DNA of 64,000 nucleotides, from the NCBI GenBank assembly GCA_037013685.1, contig CM072895.1:11320463-11384462 (forward strand). The letters are read 5' to 3'. Shown in pieces: positions 1-13,175 of the stretch (positions within the stretch are counted from its first letter, which is position 1; each line of letters opens with the position of its first letter). Position numbers and translations under genes: made by a program. The notes beneath the pieces are model-generated. The model was not told where the DNA came from and ran no database searches. It saw only the letters and a list, made by a program, of their open reading frames with translations. Source of the DNA: Acridotheres tristis. Lineage: Eukaryota > Chordata > Aves > Passeriformes > Sturnidae.

Positions 1-2660
1 GTGACAAAATCTCCATCCACACAGAAAGGCAGATGGAGCCAAAAAAAGAGATCTGAGGACAAAAAAGGGAGAAGGAGGGAAGTGACTGCATTGCATGTGA
101 GAGAAAACAGCCCAGGACTACAGCACAGAAAAAACCCTGGGAGATGAGACAGGGAACAAGCATCTTCTTCCCTAGCACTGCTATGAAATGTAGCATTATG
201 AAGTCAGAGTATTGAAGAGTTGACACTTGGCTTCCACAGTAAAGATGAGTCTCCAAAATCTTCTGGCAGCAGATGAAATGAAGAAATTGATGCCAGATAT
301 ATTCAGAATTTTGCATTTGGCTAATTTTATGCTTTGTTTTGTAGCTATTTTCAAGCTACTGATCAAGAATTTCAACTGTGGTTTGCTGGAGGAATCAAGT
401 TGATTTTAAAAATTTTGTTTAATGGTCTGACATAAAAAGAATGGACTGTAATCCACAAAAAACCCCAAACCAAACTCAAAATAAAATGTAGCAGACAAAC
501 CCTCTCAACACTTGTAAACCAGAACAAGCTTGGAAACCTTCCCTTCTGTGTGTCTAACTCTCTAGCTGAAATGCCAGGTCTTGGGTAGTAAAAGAAACAC
601 CTCAGCAGCAGCTGAAAGTCAATGCTACACTAAAAAATAACTTTAAGAAGCGAGAGATTCCCACAACTCTAGAAAAGCCTCAAGTATTTAGCACTGTTTT
701 TTCCACTTAATTTTTTATTTCTTAGCTGCAGCAGTCACTGTGAACAAGCTGTTGAGGGCTCCTCCTCAGGGAGATGTCTGAGATTCTTTGGGCTCCTCTC
801 CCCATCAAGGAAGAGGGGCTTGTCATTGATAGCTGCTCCAAGTTCTCCAGATACAGATAACCCAAATTATTACTCAGTTTACTGCAGATAACAGTGCCTG
901 TGCACTTCCAAACAGGCCAGGTAATTTGTTAAATACTGTTAGATCTGTCCGTAGGAGCCTTTTCCTCTTCCCTCATGCACCTCTCCTCTGACTCTCATTG
1001 GGCTTCCTGCATCTTCAGGGAGCACGATTTCTTTAGAATAGCTAAAGACATGATTATCTCAGAATAAACTGCCCTCCTGCTGTCACTTTATTTGAATTAC
1101 TGGATCTTTTGTTTAACATAAGACAACATTCAAGTATTTTGAGATCTTAACTGAATAAAGACAGTTCTGTCAGTGAAAATATTTACAGTAACCTCACTAA
1201 TTGAGACTGATTCCAGCTTCCTGAATCTCATTATGGTAAACTGGGCACTGCTGTGAAAGAGAAACAAAGAGGAGATGAATTAAAACAAACATGCAGAAAC
1301 CCAAAAAACTGCTTCCAGTGATGTTAATAATTACAAAAAACCTGTCAAAAACATCTCTCTGACTGGCATCTGTCAAAACATCTCAGCGGTTCATCATCAC
1401 ACAGCCACTGTTTAGATGGAGACAGAGCACACATCAGTCAGCACTGCAGATCTCACACAGCTCTAAATTTCTACATGAGTTATTGTGTATCGTAGAGCAC
1501 TCCAGATATGGCTTGTTTCACAGGATTTCTCTCCTCTTTCTTCTGGATGGCCTGGAAACATCATTGTTCCCATATCCTCAGAGAGGGTGTAGTGTCTGGC
1601 ACCTAATTACACAGAATGAAGTGCTGTTTCCCCTCTGTGTTTTCTGTCTAACAACCCACAAGAGATGGCAAAAGACTGGAAATTAAGTCCTGTTAATATA
1701 AAGAGAAAAAATCCACCCAAAATACTAGCCCCGTTTTCTTCCATTTCCTGTCTGGACACTGTTTAGGAGTCCTCCAGCTATTGCAAATCCTAGTAATGCA
1801 GTACTGAAGAATGAAGAATCTTCTTCCCAGAGAAGAGACAGAGATCAGCATTTCAAAACCACACCCTCCATTAGCAGCAGGTGCCAGAGCTGGAAGAATG
1901 AAGCAGAACAGTTTCTTCTTTCCTTTTAGAAAATACATGATGACTACTTCCCAGCTAAAATATCTTCCTTACTGAGCACAGGTGGAACTTTTGGCTGAGC
2001 AGGACAGATCTTCCAACAGGTTACCGTGGCAGAGCTAGACCAATCACTTCTTTACAGATGTGTCTACTCAAACAAGTTTCTTCACCCTTGACAGATGAGG
2101 AAACTCCTATGTGAAACGAGCAGCCACAGAGCAGAAGTAAACAAGCCTAGTGTTTATAAACTGTTTGGTATCATGTCGTTCCATAAATAGTTATTATTAC
2201 CCAGGAGATCAGATCTGTCTTAAGGAGAAGAAATGCCTGGTACATGTACTGACAAAAACCCCCAACAAGGGGAAAAAATAGAGAAATTTCGTGGTTTCTT
2301 TATTTTAGTTCTCTTTCCTTAAACCAGAACCTGTAAGCATATTAGGCCTCCTTCAAATTCTGGACATCCTTTCTCAGACGTTCCAAGAACAGCAGGAATA
2401 AGTCAGCAAGAGCAGACTGAGAGCTGGCCGGTTTAATCACACCCTTGGGATTAGCATCTTCCTCAGCAGATGCCTAAAGTCTACAGACACTGTTTAAAAA
2501 ACAAATCAAAGGCAAAAAGAGCTGGCCACCACTGGCTCTAAGCAGTTGCTTGTTTGCCACAGGTTACAATAAGACTGCCTGGAGCTGTATACTGTATCCA
2601 TCTGTGAGGTTACATATGTACAAACATAAACAAAACTCAGACACATTCACACTATCTGAC
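1..2660. other. Unique AT-rich sequence, no gene seen
   Basis: No frame exceeds about 80 codons, no well-paired splice signals were noticed and no interspersed repeat was recognised. It reads as intronic or intergenic vertebrate DNA next to the minisatellite that begins near 2668. Confidence 0.6.
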
Positions 2661-2667
2661 GGACTTA

Positions 2668-3765
2668 GACACACTCAGACACACTTGGGCACACACAGGC
2701 ATATCCAGGCACACTCAGGCACACCCAGGCACACTCGGGCACACCTGGACACATCCAGGCACACTCGGGCACACCTGGACACATCCAGGCACACTCTTGT
2801 GCACTCACGCACACCCAGGCACACCCATGCACTCCCGGGCACAGTCAGGCATACTCAAGCACACCCGGACATAAGCAGGCACACTCGGGTACACCCAGGC
2901 ACACTCATGTCCACACGGGTACACCCTGGCACACTCGGGTACATCCAGGCACACAAACGCACACTCAGACACACCTATGCACACTCGGACACATTCAAGC
3001 ACAACCAGGCATACTCAGGAATAGTCAAGCACGCCTGGACACGCGGGCATACTTGGACACACAGAGACACACACAGGAATACTAAAGCACACCGGGACAC
3101 ACTCAAGCACACCCAGGCACAGTCACACACACCTGGGTACACATAGGCACACTCATGCACCCCCAGGCACACTCAGGCATACTCAAGCACACTCGGACAC
3201 ACGCGGGTACACTCAGACACACTCAGGCACACTCGGACACCCCCGAGTACTCAGACACACTCAGGCACACTCGGGTACACTCAGACACACTCAGGCACAC
3301 CCAGGTACACTCAGATACACTCGGGCACACTCAGACACACTCAGGCACACCCGGTCATACTCACACACACCCAGGTACACTCAGCCACACTCAGACACAC
3401 CCGGGTGCACTCAGACACACCTAGGTACACTCAGGCACACCCAGTCACACTCAGACACACTCAGGCACTCCCAGTCACATTCAGGCACACTCAGACACGC
3501 CCGGGTACACTCAGACACACTCAGGCACTCCCGGCCACACTCAGACACATTCGGACACACCCGGGTACACTCAGACACACTCGGACACACTCAGGCATAC
3601 TGAAGCACACCTGGACACACTCAGGCACACCCGGGCACACTCATGCACACCCAGACATGCCCAGACACACCCAGGCACACCCGGACACAGTGACACTCGC
3701 TCAGACAGACTCATGCACACTGTGGCACCCTCAGACACAATCAAGCACACTCAGACACAATCAGG
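2668..3765. repeat. 10-bp minisatellite array, about 110 units
   Basis: The stretch is a tandem array of a 10-bp unit, consensus close to CACTCAGGCA, with variants such as CACTCAGACA, CACCCGGGCA, CACTCGGGTA and CACCTGGACA. The unit phase is kept across successive 60-base rows; slips of about 2 bp occur near 3030-3050 and near 3240. The middle positions vary while the CAC start and the purine-rich GGCA or GACA end are kept. An exact 30-bp duplication (three units) occupies 2731-2760 and 2761-2790. Because three units make 30 bp and the unit rarely creates a stop, long frames run through it on both strands (for example + 2550-3146, 3155-3424 and 3405-4031) and translate as His/Thr/Arg-rich decapeptide repeats. 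No start context, splice signal or known domain supports a real protein. The C/A-rich + strand and G/T-rich complement include CACA runs and CCCGGG cores. Confidence 0.93.
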
Positions 3766-3769
3766 TAAC

Positions 3770-6700
3770 TTCCACACAGATATACCCTGTGCTACTCATC
3801 CTTAATTCACTGCCTTTTGAAGCAGCTGGTGTGGCTTTGAACATCCCTGAGGCCATTCCAAAGTTGATATTTTCTTTCCAAACTGGAGGCAAGACTCCCA
3901 CCACAGCAGCTGCCATCCTATGGACTTGCTCATGCTGCAGGCCAGCACAGGATAGCACATCATGTAGCCCAGGGATTGCTTTAGGGACAGGGAAACTCAT
4001 TGTGTCACAAACGGCTTTCCCTTGCTTTTAATTTTTAGGTGGCTTAAAACTATTCCACTTTTCCTAAAGAATTCAAGGGAATTTTTAATATTTGGAATAG
4101 TTCAACCATGGGCCAGTTTTCACTCTCAATGGAAAGTGTCTTTAGGGAAAAAAAAATTCCAAGCCCTGAAAACAAACACTTCTGGTCGCTAACAGAGCAT
4201 CACCTTCTATTACAGGCAGCAGAGACTGACTCTTGCTAAGAGAGACAAGCCTAAAGTAAATCAGATGCACAGACCTTTTAACGTAGGAGTAAAATAATTG
4301 TGGTTTTGTGCAGTGGCACAGTTATATATTCTTCTGGTTTCAGGTGTTCCAAGATCCCACAGAATGTCACACATATTTTGATCTGTTTCATTCCAAGATA
4401 AATTAACTAACTTCTCAGCAATCTCTTTATCATACTGGTATCATCAGTGTAAATATGAAGCTAGGCTGTCACAGCTGATAAACAGGTAACAAACATGCTA
4501 AAATTGGTGTGACACAAATATCAGTTTAGAATGGGGAAACCATATAAACCTCAAATCTTCTTTTCTCTTTTCCAAGAACTGTAGAAGGCATGTTACTTGA
4601 AACTTGCATAATCCTGAAGCTTACATCAGTTATTTAAGCTTGAAAGAAGAGCAAGTTAGCATGGCAGATGCAATGATTTTCAGAAGAAACACAAACACTT
4701 CTCAAGAAAGTTGGACACTGGAATAAGCTACAGCCCTGACTTGCACACAGGAAGTTCCTGACAAGTAAATCAAAGTGCTTCAGGAGAAAAAGGACACGAT
4801 CATTCTTAAATGTACAGCAGATTACACAGAAAGGAAATAACTTTTACTGAATGCATAAATCTCCAGAATTTAGCAAGACAGAAGCAGAATAAAAACCCAC
4901 AGTGAGTAATACAAGTGAAATTTGCTATCCCATTGCACCACAGTGTGTGTGGCAATGTCCCTGCCCTGGTTCCCTGCATTATGTGTTTTGGGTTGGGTAA
5001 ACATGAGAAACTACAGGAACTTCACCAAGCTACTGTGATCCCTGGCACTACTGCAACAGTTACAGCATTCCTTTGATGGTATTTAGCAATTCATTTATGG
5101 ATTTTATTTTGCTGCATACTTAGCTCAGAACTGTAGTAAAGGTACCAAGAAAATAGTTGCCAAAGGAGCTTTTGCTGTTCTCTCTGCGGTGGAGTCAGAG
5201 TTTCTACAACATTATCTGAACAATGTTCTCAAACCACTTTTCAAATTGCTACAAAGAGAATTTATAATCTTTTCAGCTTTTACCTTCATTTGCCTAATGT
5301 AGAGGTGGAGGATTCCCCAGACTGTTTCTAATTTGGGCTAATAATCTTGCATAAATTATCAGGCTGCCTTTTCATCCATATTCTTAGCCAATGTACACGG
5401 CTCAGTGACAGCATTTGCATGCACTGACACTCCTGAACTCTTTCAATAATAGAACAAAGTGAGCAGAAATAGAGAGGGAATGATAGAAGAGGAAAATCAT
5501 TTGACTTGAAATCTACCCAAAGACAGGAAATGCGATGAAAGCCACCAGTAGGGACTTCAGAAGGAACAATTATCCACTCTTGAACACAATTCAGAAAACT
5601 TTGAGGGAAGCTGCACACTTTTCTACAGCAAGAGGAAATCACTCAGACATACAGAGTCTCAAAGATACCAAGGAACTTGTTGGGGCTCTGGGGAGATGGT
5701 GGTCTGAACCAATAAATATGGACTTTCAGAAAGTCAAAATCATAGTTTTAATCAAAAGAGATAATAACCTTTTCTTATGGGAACGTGAGGAAAAGAAGGT
5801 AAAACTTGTATATCAAAACCACAGTGATATTACAGCTTAACCTTCAAGCTCACTGATATTTTTAATTTCTTGCATTCCATCCTCACTGATATTTTCCTTC
5901 ATTCAAATGAATTTAGATCCCCAAGCAATCTTTCCTGCAAGATTTTCCTGGAAATCAAACATTCTTACTGGCTTAAGAGCAGATGGGCCACAGCAACAGA
6001 GCCCAAACACACATGCACAATAAAATATGCTCATTTGGTGGCATGAATTAAGTTTATGGCTTCTATTACAATCTTACATGCTCACGGAAATATGGTTATT
6101 TATTTGCATCTTTGCAAAGCTGTCCTTCTTTGTTTTTTTTTTTTTGTTAACAGTCCACAATTTAGAAATAACTTTAGTATTCTACAAAATAAAAACCACC
6201 CTCAAAATAACCAAACTTGTCCTGTTCCCACTCTAACATATGATGCAGTGTACTCATATTAAAGCAAGAACACATATGCTCTGCATCTTTTTTGAAGCCA
6301 GAAAGGCACATGCTCAGTAAAGTCCCTGTGTCCACGTTCCAGCTTTCATTTTATAGTCTCAGTTCCAAAGTCACGAAAAAGACTCTGAAGACATACTTTT
6401 TGGTCACAAAGCCTGCACATCACATGCATTCATGTACTTCATTTTAAATTGAAAGAGGTCAAACATGAAAGACCTTAGCAGCAAAAATGGCTCTGATACA
6501 GAATCTACTCTCATGACCAGCACATGGGAATTGCATGTATTACTATATACATTTGTTTAAAGGTTAAAAAGTCAACATGGGATAGAAAGAACAACCTACA
6601 TGAACTGAAGGTGAAACCATACTTCTGCCTCCTGAGCATCAGCTCCCCACATCCTTGTCCTGGTGCCCAGGCTGACTGAGTTTTTGCAGTGCCATCACCT

Positions 6701-8810
6701 TAGCTCTTCAACTCTCAAGCTGCACCCCCGGCAGGGTTTGTGTAATTATATGGTAATTTCATAAACTGAACCATTGAACTGGTCTGGATTAAAAATAAAC
6801 TTGCACAAAATGAGTTGATGGATGGGGAGGGGAAACTCATGTTCAGCTACAAGGATTATTTTACTTACCCAGTTCAGTGCATTGTGCGCAGGCAGCTCTG
6901 CTCACTCAGGTAATGGAGCAGCATAAACTCCTTATGCAAACAGTGGGGATGCAGACAGAAACAGAGCTTTTTCTTTTTCTTTCTTTTTTTACATCTACTT
7001 CTACATTATGCCATGTCTACTTCAACCTGACTGCAGCAGCATGCACACCACCAGCAGTGAGGCAATGTGCTGCTGCCATTGAAGTTTGTTTTGAAGTACA
7101 AGCTCCAGCTGCTCAATCAGTGCATGAGTTTCAGAAGCTAGCACTGAAGTTATGTGTCCAGTCTCATCTGCTCCTCTCTGGAATTACGTCCCCAAGCATT
7201 GTTCTCTACAATAAAACAACGAATGCAGGGAATCTACCACAAAGAAAGTTATGTGAGCACACTTTAAACAAAGCTTTGGTTACCATCATTTCAGTACCAG
7301 AGGAGTGCAACACTCTGGACACGAGTTAACAAATGCTGCTTCTTAATCCCAGCTTCCTCCTACAGACAAGGCAGGTGCAAGGGACTGAAGCAGTCAGGGT
7401 GTTGCGAAGGGCAATCCAATCGGCCCAGTTATAAATAGCAAGAACGGCTCAGACAACAATCCTAGTTTGAACCTTAAAAGTAAATGTCTCCTAACAGACT
7501 GTGCTGTATATTCACTAGAGCCAGTCATAGCGAAAATATTTTGTGGGATAACGTATCTGTCACCTTTAGGCTGAAGCATGAGAAATTTAAATTTCTCAAA
7601 TGAGCTCATGACAATAAAACAAACATAGGAATTATACCTGTTGTATACTCTGACTCAATTTTGTCACTTTCATTTACACTAATACATATTTTTTTTAAGT
7701 CATCCTCTTAGTAACTGCCTTCAAATTATACATAATGCCTAACACACCAACTGCAGAGGTGAAAAAACTGAACTAGAATCAACCTATAAAGGAGAAAAAG
7801 GCACCACTTAATAAAATTCACAAGGAAAGAAAGGTGAAGAAGTGCAAAATATTCCCTTTGCCAGCAGTGACAGTGGAACAGCAGCTGACTGCATGGGGAG
7901 ACGTCCTACTGGAAAAGCCAGAGAGCTCTGCGTGGGGAGGTGCTACCCAGACACCACGAGTGATTTGAGAGAGTGTGTTTTGGCTTGCATGTTTGTTTAG
8001 CCTGGGATTTACAAAACACAGAATAAGGAAGGTGACAGGAAGTAAGGGTAAGCAGCAGCAGGCTTCAATCCCCTGGCACAGCACAGGCCAGGCATTTAAC
8101 AGCCTGGAGCTTGGAAATGGAAAACCCTGACAGCTTAACTGACCAGAGCGCCAACAACTTCTCTTTTATCCTTCCTTTCCCCTCCTGCAAGTCTTGAATT
8201 CTTTTAGCCAGAGTTAACCAAGAAAACAAAGGAAATCGATGATGTTCAGTACTGCCTAGAAGAAAATACACCTGCATCAACTTATCCCTTCAAATTCAAA
8301 CCTCAATAATGCAACAATGATATTTTCTTAGTCTTTGATGTGGGGACAGGTGGGAGGTGTGATGAAGATTCCAGGTCAGCAGTTCAGCTTCCCCAAACAC
8401 CCTTCTGGCACTAGCACCTACAAACTTCCTTCCAGAGCTGTGATTACAGCAGTTACTGGGACTCCAAACGCAATTGTGAGCTCTGAAACAATCTCTGTCA
8501 TCATCACACACTATTTCTGAATGAATGCACAGGCACAGAACAAGAGATTTAAATAAGAGACAGGATTTGAGTACTCCCCACTCCCAGAACAGCAGCAATC
8601 TTGTTTTGAAGGAAAGCAGAAAGACTTTCTCACAGCAGTGTCTGGGACACAGGGACCCTGACTTCAATGGAAGCTTCGTTGAACACAAGCTGCTTTCACA
8701 GCTCACATTAACAAAATGAACCACCTTAGTGTGTTACAAAATGAGGTGTACATTATACTTATATTTAGAAGACAAAAACCCCCTACTATCAATAACTGCA
8801 ATAACTAATT
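3770..8810. other. Unique intron-like sequence, no supported gene
   Basis: Mostly unique AT-rich DNA with a short T-run near 6130. The frame at + 6877-7329 (150 codons) is the longest outside the minisatellite, but it has no splice-site or family support. A donor-like minus-strand signal lies near 6863-6869, but the sequence upstream of it is stopped in all frames near its end, so no exon was called. Confidence 0.5.
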
Positions 8811-8814
8811 CAGC

Positions 8815-8842
8815 ACATATATATATATACACACACATACAA
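8815..8842. repeat. (AT)n(AC)n microsatellite
   Basis: A short run of alternating AT dinucleotides passes directly into AC dinucleotides, a common compound microsatellite. Confidence 0.85.
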
Positions 8843-11415
8843 TTTTATATATCCTAAAAAATTAAGAGATACTGCCCACTGCACCTGAAAAGACTCCAAG
8901 CTATGCAGCAGATGCACTACACTACAGTCAGGCAACAGTTTTGAATCCCTGTAGGAATCCTCAGTGGTACATTAATTACCCAGTCTATTTCTTCATAAGC
9001 TCTCAGGAGCCATCCTTTGCCTTCCTCTGCTCTCCTTAAATAGTTAATCACAGAGGAAGCATCTGTCACCTGCACTGACAGCCACTAAGCTCATGCCCTG
9101 TCACTTCAGTACAAGCCCATGCTGGGCATGGCAGTAATTCATCAGGCATGGAGACAGACATGCATAAAGTCAGTTCCAAGCACAGGGTTAAAAAATTCTC
9201 TTTCTAGAATATTTTTTTTCTGAATATCTAAACAACAAAGCAGAAGTGTGTGGGATGGACAGATGCTATTGTGTGATTGTTATAAGAAGCACAGCTTCCT
9301 GAAAGGAGATATGGAAATGAATATGGAAATATTTAGGATCAGGGAACCACATTTTTAAATTATCCTGACTCCTACTAAAGCCCTTGCTGAAGCTTCAGTT
9401 CCACCCAAAGTCCCTATCCCACATTTGCATAAGAATGGGTTTTTTCCCTAAAGCATGAAAAACACATATCTGTAAGACATCAATGGCAAAGGAATTTTTA
9501 CCAAGCTCTGATGTGAAGGAGACAGGAGACTACACTCTAAACCCCAGACTGTAGAAGTAGAGAAAGGCACAGCAGTCTATGACTTACAAAATCAAGGGGG
9601 AACTAAACATCAGAAAAAAAAAACAACACAGAAGAATGACTTCAGAGAAAGCCACTGAAATTTCTGTGGCTGGCATAAATCCATGTCATGCACTCTCTGC
9701 TGATATGAAAGCTTTAAAAATTTTGAACTTTATGTACAAAGAAGCAATTCAGCATGAAAATATAAACCCAGAAGACTTTACAGGAGAGCTGTTTATCATC
9801 TGAGTGAAGAGCAGGCTGCAGTATTGAAAAATAAGAGGGGGAAAAATGACTAGAGAAGATACCAGTTGATAATCAATAGAAAGTTCACATCAGAACAATC
9901 AAACAAACCAAAGTAATTTTATTTCTGAATTGACTTTAAAAGGTTTGTGATTCATATAAGGCTACTTCTTAACACCAATTGACTAGAAAATGCTTACAAT
10001 CATATCCTTGGTGCAAAAATAGTCTTATGTATCTAAAACACAAATGATAAATTCACTCTTTTGGTCACAACACCAACAGATTTGTTGTATATTGAACTTC
10101 CCCTTTCTCCCTTACTCTGAAATACTGTCAGAGACTCTTTAAATAATTCTTTGCCATGTTCCCCTACCAAACACAGATACACAAGTCTGCAGGCTGCAGA
10201 CATTCCCTCTCTATTTACCGCCTCCTCTAATTTTTAGTACTAGCTGCCAAATTACAAGAGCTTGTGGTTGGAAAATTGCAGCTGAGTATTGAGAAGCTGA
10301 ACTGTCCCAGCCTAGCATGTCAGCCACAAACCGTGGGCAGAGGTCTCTTTTCTCATTTGATAAAGAATAGGGCATAGAAAGAGCTGTACACAGGCAGCAT
10401 CGTTTCCTCAGCAAGGCCAGACATGCAGGAGACTGCAGTGTTACCACTGCAAATACAAGTTAGTGCCTTCTACAGAAAGGTCAAAGCATTTACTACAGAC
10501 TTGTAGGTGACCTCAGACCAACTAAAATAGTGTAATTCACTGAACATAGTAGTCTAATTCACTGACCTACTGGTGCCATTATAGCAAACATACTTGCCAT
10601 TTTCTTTGTACCATTCTGAAAACAGTAACCTCACTTCAGGCATTTTGAGTCATTATTTGCTGTTGGAAGATTTGCAAGAGGCAGAATTTTATTGTCCTGA
10701 AAAGTGAAACATTAGATAACTCCTTCATTTACAGCGAGCAGCAGAAACAGCCCAGCTGGCCAGACCTTACACTGAGATGCAGTACTGAGATCATGCACCC
10801 ATTTCTCTTGGTGGGGAGCCACTGTCGTGACTCAGATTACAGCATGTTTTTCTGAAGCTACGTCACTCTGCCTTTAAGGCACAATCATTAAAAAACCCAG
10901 AAAAGAAAGGCATGGGCACAAGGGTTAGACCAGACATCCATTTTGCTCAATACCTGATGTCTGTGTCCATAGGACAACACTCCAGTAAAAAGCCTAAGAA
11001 AAAAGGACTACATCAACCTACATGCTACCCTCAACATCCACTTAGGATTGTAACTTGGAGAGTTCCATATCAAATACTTAAGAGTATATTTTATTTTTTA
11101 AAATATTTTGCCCACTATGGAGCTCATTCTCAGAAAAATTTAACTGGAAATAGCATGAAATAGCACTTACCTTTATTTATTTAAAACCTGGAACACAATA
11201 TTTGTGTTTAATATCTCCAAATCTTGTCAAACCATGTCATTCACTAAGTTACACAGGCTTGTGAACACCCTCTGCTTGCTCTGCTTCACAGAGTATAACT
11301 AAGGCACAGCTAAGTCCACCACACACCATAAACTGTCAGATCAGTCTTCTCCACAAATACTCTTATATCTACCAGAACTGAATTTGGCCTGCCATTTTCT
11401 TGCCCCACCACTTAC

Positions 11416-11464
11416 CACTGTGATCCCTCTGACATTCCTCACAGTCAGCTTTTGGCCTTACCAC
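11416..11464 (-). CDS. Candidate internal exon, unidentified gene
   Basis: Read on the minus strand, a pyrimidine-rich acceptor (TTTTTCCAG) precedes 49 bases that are open in one frame, then a good donor (AGTG followed by GTAAGTGG). The peptide is VVRPKADCEECQRDHS plus one base. The segment starts in phase 0, which matches the phase-0 end of the candidate exon at 13088-13175, and it ends in phase 1. I recognise no domain; the CEEC pair is the only notable feature. No convincing next exon was found downstream, although an acceptor at 10447 opens a phase-compatible frame that stops at 10211. A chance pseudo-exon is possible because a segment this short is often open by luck. Confidence 0.3.
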
Positions 11465-11692
11465 CTGGAAAAATGTGTTAATGCTTTATTATTCATCCTC
11501 CATTCCAGGTAGTTTATGAGCACTTGGAACAGCAGCAATTCCAGCACACTTTCTTCCAGAAGACTCCAGGAGTAATATCCTCATGTCCAATCTTCCTATT
11601 TTTTCATACAGTTTCCACTATTTACCTAGTCACTATCTAATCACTACAGGATTACATCAGTTTAACTTTCCAAAAATCTTTGAAAAAGCAAA

Positions 11693-11757
11693 TGTTTGGT
11701 TGGTTTTGGTTTTTCGGGCAGGGGTTTGTTTGCTTGGGGGTTTTGTGTGTGTGTGTA
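11693..11757. repeat. GT-rich low-complexity tract
   Basis: A run dominated by GGTTT and GGGTTTT motifs on the + strand ends in a short (GT)n. It is one of the few clearly G/T-rich places on a strand that is otherwise A/C-rich. Confidence 0.6.
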
Positions 11758-12363
11758 TTATGATTTTTTAAGAAATCCAGACATACTGTATTAGTTAAAT
11801 CACCTTGATCAAATGCTGATCCAGTGATTGAAACAAGCAGATTTACAGGGCAGAAGCTCCTGCTGCAGAAGACAACTTGTCTCTGCTCTATCTGTGAATA
11901 AACATAATTTTATTCCTTTTTTTTAGGTTCTAAGAGGAGCCTGATACAGAAACCAGGCTTACTCTTAGCTTCCACTTTCCCAAACAACCCCCCAGACCCT
12001 TCTTGAAAAGCCCAGCACGTTTACTGCTTTTCATTCTTCCATTCTAAGGCCAATTTAAGCAATGATTATACCCAACCATGTGTAACTCGGCAACTTCAAC
12101 ACCGAGTTCCTCACAAAGTGAGAACTTTTCCTAGCAATTCTTTGTGCTAGGAATTCACTCCAAAATGTCAAGCTTCTGTCACTTTCCCCCAGCCTGTCCC
12201 CTGGAAATGAAGGGTCCACATGGGAACTGTTCTGCAGTGAATAGCAATGCAAATAACTTCTCTGCTACAGCTTTACCTTCTCTTAGCTCACATGTAATAT
12301 TATGAACCTCTATCAGCTCATCGGGATCTCTGACAGGTTTTCTGTCTTTGACAGTTAGACAAA

Positions 12364-12397
12364 CTGTCTATTATGTTAGACTGTCTATTATGTTAGA
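12364..12397. repeat. 17-bp perfect tandem duplication
   Basis: The 17-mer CTGTCTATTATGTTAGA occurs twice head to tail at 12364-12380 and 12381-12397. This is a simple local duplication with no visible coding role. Confidence 0.9.
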
Positions 12398-13045
12398 AGA
12401 CATTATTTTTTTAATGTCTTCACAAAGCTGTTCCTCAACATTTTTTTTGCTCTACCTCATTGTGGTTTATATTTAACTTGCCAAAGTTAATGCTATTTCC
12501 TATTCTCCTCATTTGGATACATCTTCTGCTTCAGAAAGATGACTTATTTCTAGGAGTCTTGTTTACTTTACTGTTTAAGCTAGTCATTGCTCATTTCTGT
12601 GGCTTTTGTTCCATCTCTTATTTCCCCTCCCTTCTCACACTTTACCACTGAAACTGGACACACCAGTCTAGAAATCTTGAATTGTGAGGTTTTGTATTTT
12701 AATTTTAAGACAGTGTTTGACACAAAATTCTCAACTTTTTTGTGCATATGAAATAGCACTTAAGAAGCGGTGTTTTGTTAAGATTACATGAAGATTTCTC
12801 TGTCTATTTCCAAGATAGAGTTTCTTTTCTATCTTGAAGGTAAAATCTCTATTTGTTCCTCCCAGATATTTTATTTCACGTTGGATATATTAACATATAT
12901 TTGTTGGACTGTGGCCATTTAAATCAGGCAATCCAGATTGTTCTCTAAAAATAACTGACCCTTTATTTAGTACTCTACAACCTAGGAGTTTTTCCAGATA
13001 GGATTATTGATGAAAGGATCAAACATTGCTAGAATGAGAACTGAT

Positions 13046-13065
13046 CAAACAAACAAACAAACAAA
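13046..13065. repeat. (AAAC)n short tandem repeat
   Basis: About five AAAC units on the + strand. It lies just past the donor side of the candidate minus-strand exon at 13088-13175, that is, inside the following intron. Confidence 0.8.
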
Positions 13066-13087
13066 TGTACATATAGGCTTTCCTTAC

Positions 13088-13175
13088 CATCAACCACATT
13101 TTGGTATTTCTCAGACCATTGCTCTTTAATCCATCCACCACTTGCTCATGCTTGGTAAAGTCTGAATTCTCATTT
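13088..13175 (-). CDS. Candidate internal exon, unidentified gene
   Basis: On the minus strand a strong pyrimidine tract and acceptor (CTTTTTTTACTGGTAG) is followed by 88 bases open in one frame and a donor ATG followed by GTAAGGAAA. The exon begins with one base that completes a split codon and ends in phase 0. The peptide begins NENSDFTKHEQVV and ends LRNTKMWLM; it is charged and hydrophilic, with no motif I know. Its phase-2 start fits the phase-2 end of 15120-15212 (AA plus A gives Lys), and its phase-0 end fits 11416-11464. This three-exon set is one of the better supported parts of the putative gene. Confidence 0.4.

Noticed and set aside
2550..4031. Long + frames (198, 89 and 208 codons) that look like a repeat protein
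   Set aside because: They are by-products of the 10-bp minisatellite: all registers lack stops, both strands give periodic translations, and there is no promoter, splice or domain support.
6877..7329. 150-codon + frame starting MHCAQAALLTQ
   Set aside because: It is the longest frame outside repeats, but that length is within chance for 64 kb; it has no family resemblance and no paired splice signals.
8296..8724. 142-codon minus frame rich in Cys
   Set aside because: No domain, no splice pairing, and overlapping + frames of similar quality; treated as chance.
10211..10446. Possible terminal exon after a good acceptor at 10447 on the minus strand
   Set aside because: It is phase-compatible with 11416-11464 and stops at 10211, but a second frame is also partly open and no polyadenylation context was evident; not enough to call.
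12274..12350. Minus-strand segment reading KPVRDPDELIEVHNITCELRE before a donor-like site
   Set aside because: The acceptor is weak and its phase conflicts with the better-supported join of 13088-13175 to 11416-11464.
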